64,000 nt of DNA. It comes from Trichuris trichiura. Its lineage: Eukaryota > Nematoda > Enoplea > Trichinellida > Trichuridae. This document shows, piece by piece, positions 63,681 to 64,000 of this stretch; the stretch's first letter is position 1; each line of letters opens with the position of its first letter. The stretch spans positions 124,001 through 188,000 of the forward strand of contig JBAJFE010000059.1 of NCBI GenBank assembly GCA_037903355.1, written 5' to 3'. The notes beneath the pieces are model-generated. The model searched no databases and was not told the origin of the DNA. It saw only the letters and a program-made list of their open reading frames with translations. The position numbers were made by a program, and so were the translations under genes.

Positions 63681-64000
63681 GCCAACACGCCAAGCAAGAA
63701 AGCAGCAACGTTATCTTTATTGTTTAGCTTCTATTGGAACGCTTTGTAGAAAACCGAGTAAGCATTAGGACTTCGATTGTTCACACTTTCTAAGGCCAAA
63801 CAACCTGTACATCTGTTTTCCTTGAAAAAACCAATAGACGTTACAGATTTGAACATACTGATAGACCATGACAAAGCTTCAGCATGGATCATCATTATTA
63901 CAGTCTGAGTTTTTACTGGCCAGGCGCTCCTAGTTCGTTCCTGTAACCGGTTACTGAGCTAATCGTACCTGTTGCCCCCATTGGGCCTATTTAAGCGCCG
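63681..64000. other. Window end, nothing recognised
   Basis: No coding exon or repeat copy identified. Confidence 0.4.

Noticed and set aside
1..64000. Bacterial operons, CRISPR arrays, rRNA or tRNA genes
   Set aside because: No regularly spaced repeats, no rRNA similarity and no convincing tRNA A and B boxes were seen. The intron-rich gene structure rules out a bacterial source.

Overview
The window is animal nuclear DNA, not prokaryotic. Its genes are split by many very short introns, mostly 35-60 nt with GT...TTTCAG borders, plus a few longer ones. The spliced products are metazoan proteins: a PLP/M6 tetraspan, a Shaw-type Kv3 channel, a CNNM transporter, CDT1, URI, RPP38, PPP4R4, a SMYD methyltransferase and a three-dsRBD Dicer-partner-like protein. 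Compact introns and moderate-to-low GC suggest a small invertebrate genome. An enoplean (clade I) nematode such as a Trichuris relative is my best guess, but this is inference and no species marker was seen. Most single open frames here are exon pieces or chance frames, so genes were rebuilt by joining exons in frame and matching them to the family pattern.

Left part (1-23.3 kb). After a gene-poor start with a TA microsatellite come, on the + strand, an intronless M6-family gene (4478-5311), a TRBP/Loquacious-like gene (8490-9794) and a SET-MYND gene (12140-14842). URI follows on the minus strand (15768-18156). CDT1 (18894-21608) lies head to head with it, and an RPP38-like RNase P/MRP gene (22673-23265) follows CDT1.

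Middle (24.4-48.7 kb). PPP4R4, a HEAT-repeat regulatory subunit of protein phosphatase 4, occupies 25047-33744 on the minus strand. An intron between its tail exons carries a nested palindromic element. A CNNM gene runs on the + strand (about 38.5-44.06 kb, possibly from 37.8 kb) and ends tail to tail against a Kv3/Shaw potassium channel (44210-48653, minus).

Right part (48.7-64 kb) has no intact gene that I recognise. It holds a decayed mariner with terminal inverted repeats and TA ends, a foldback element flanked by a 14-bp direct repeat, and dispersed relatives of that element. An inverted partial copy of the PPP4R4 3' end lies at 62.1-63.7 kb.

The genes share no single pathway. They cover replication licensing (CDT1), RNA processing and silencing (RPP38, dsRBD protein), chaperone/transcription (URI), phosphatase targeting (PPP4R4), methylation (SMYD) and membrane excitability or transport (M6, CNNM, Kv3). 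The least ordinary signal is a short hairpin motif, CTGANGAC-stem-GAAA, that recurs in dispersed foldback repeats with compensatory stem changes. It resembles a hammerhead-ribozyme core but does not match it exactly.
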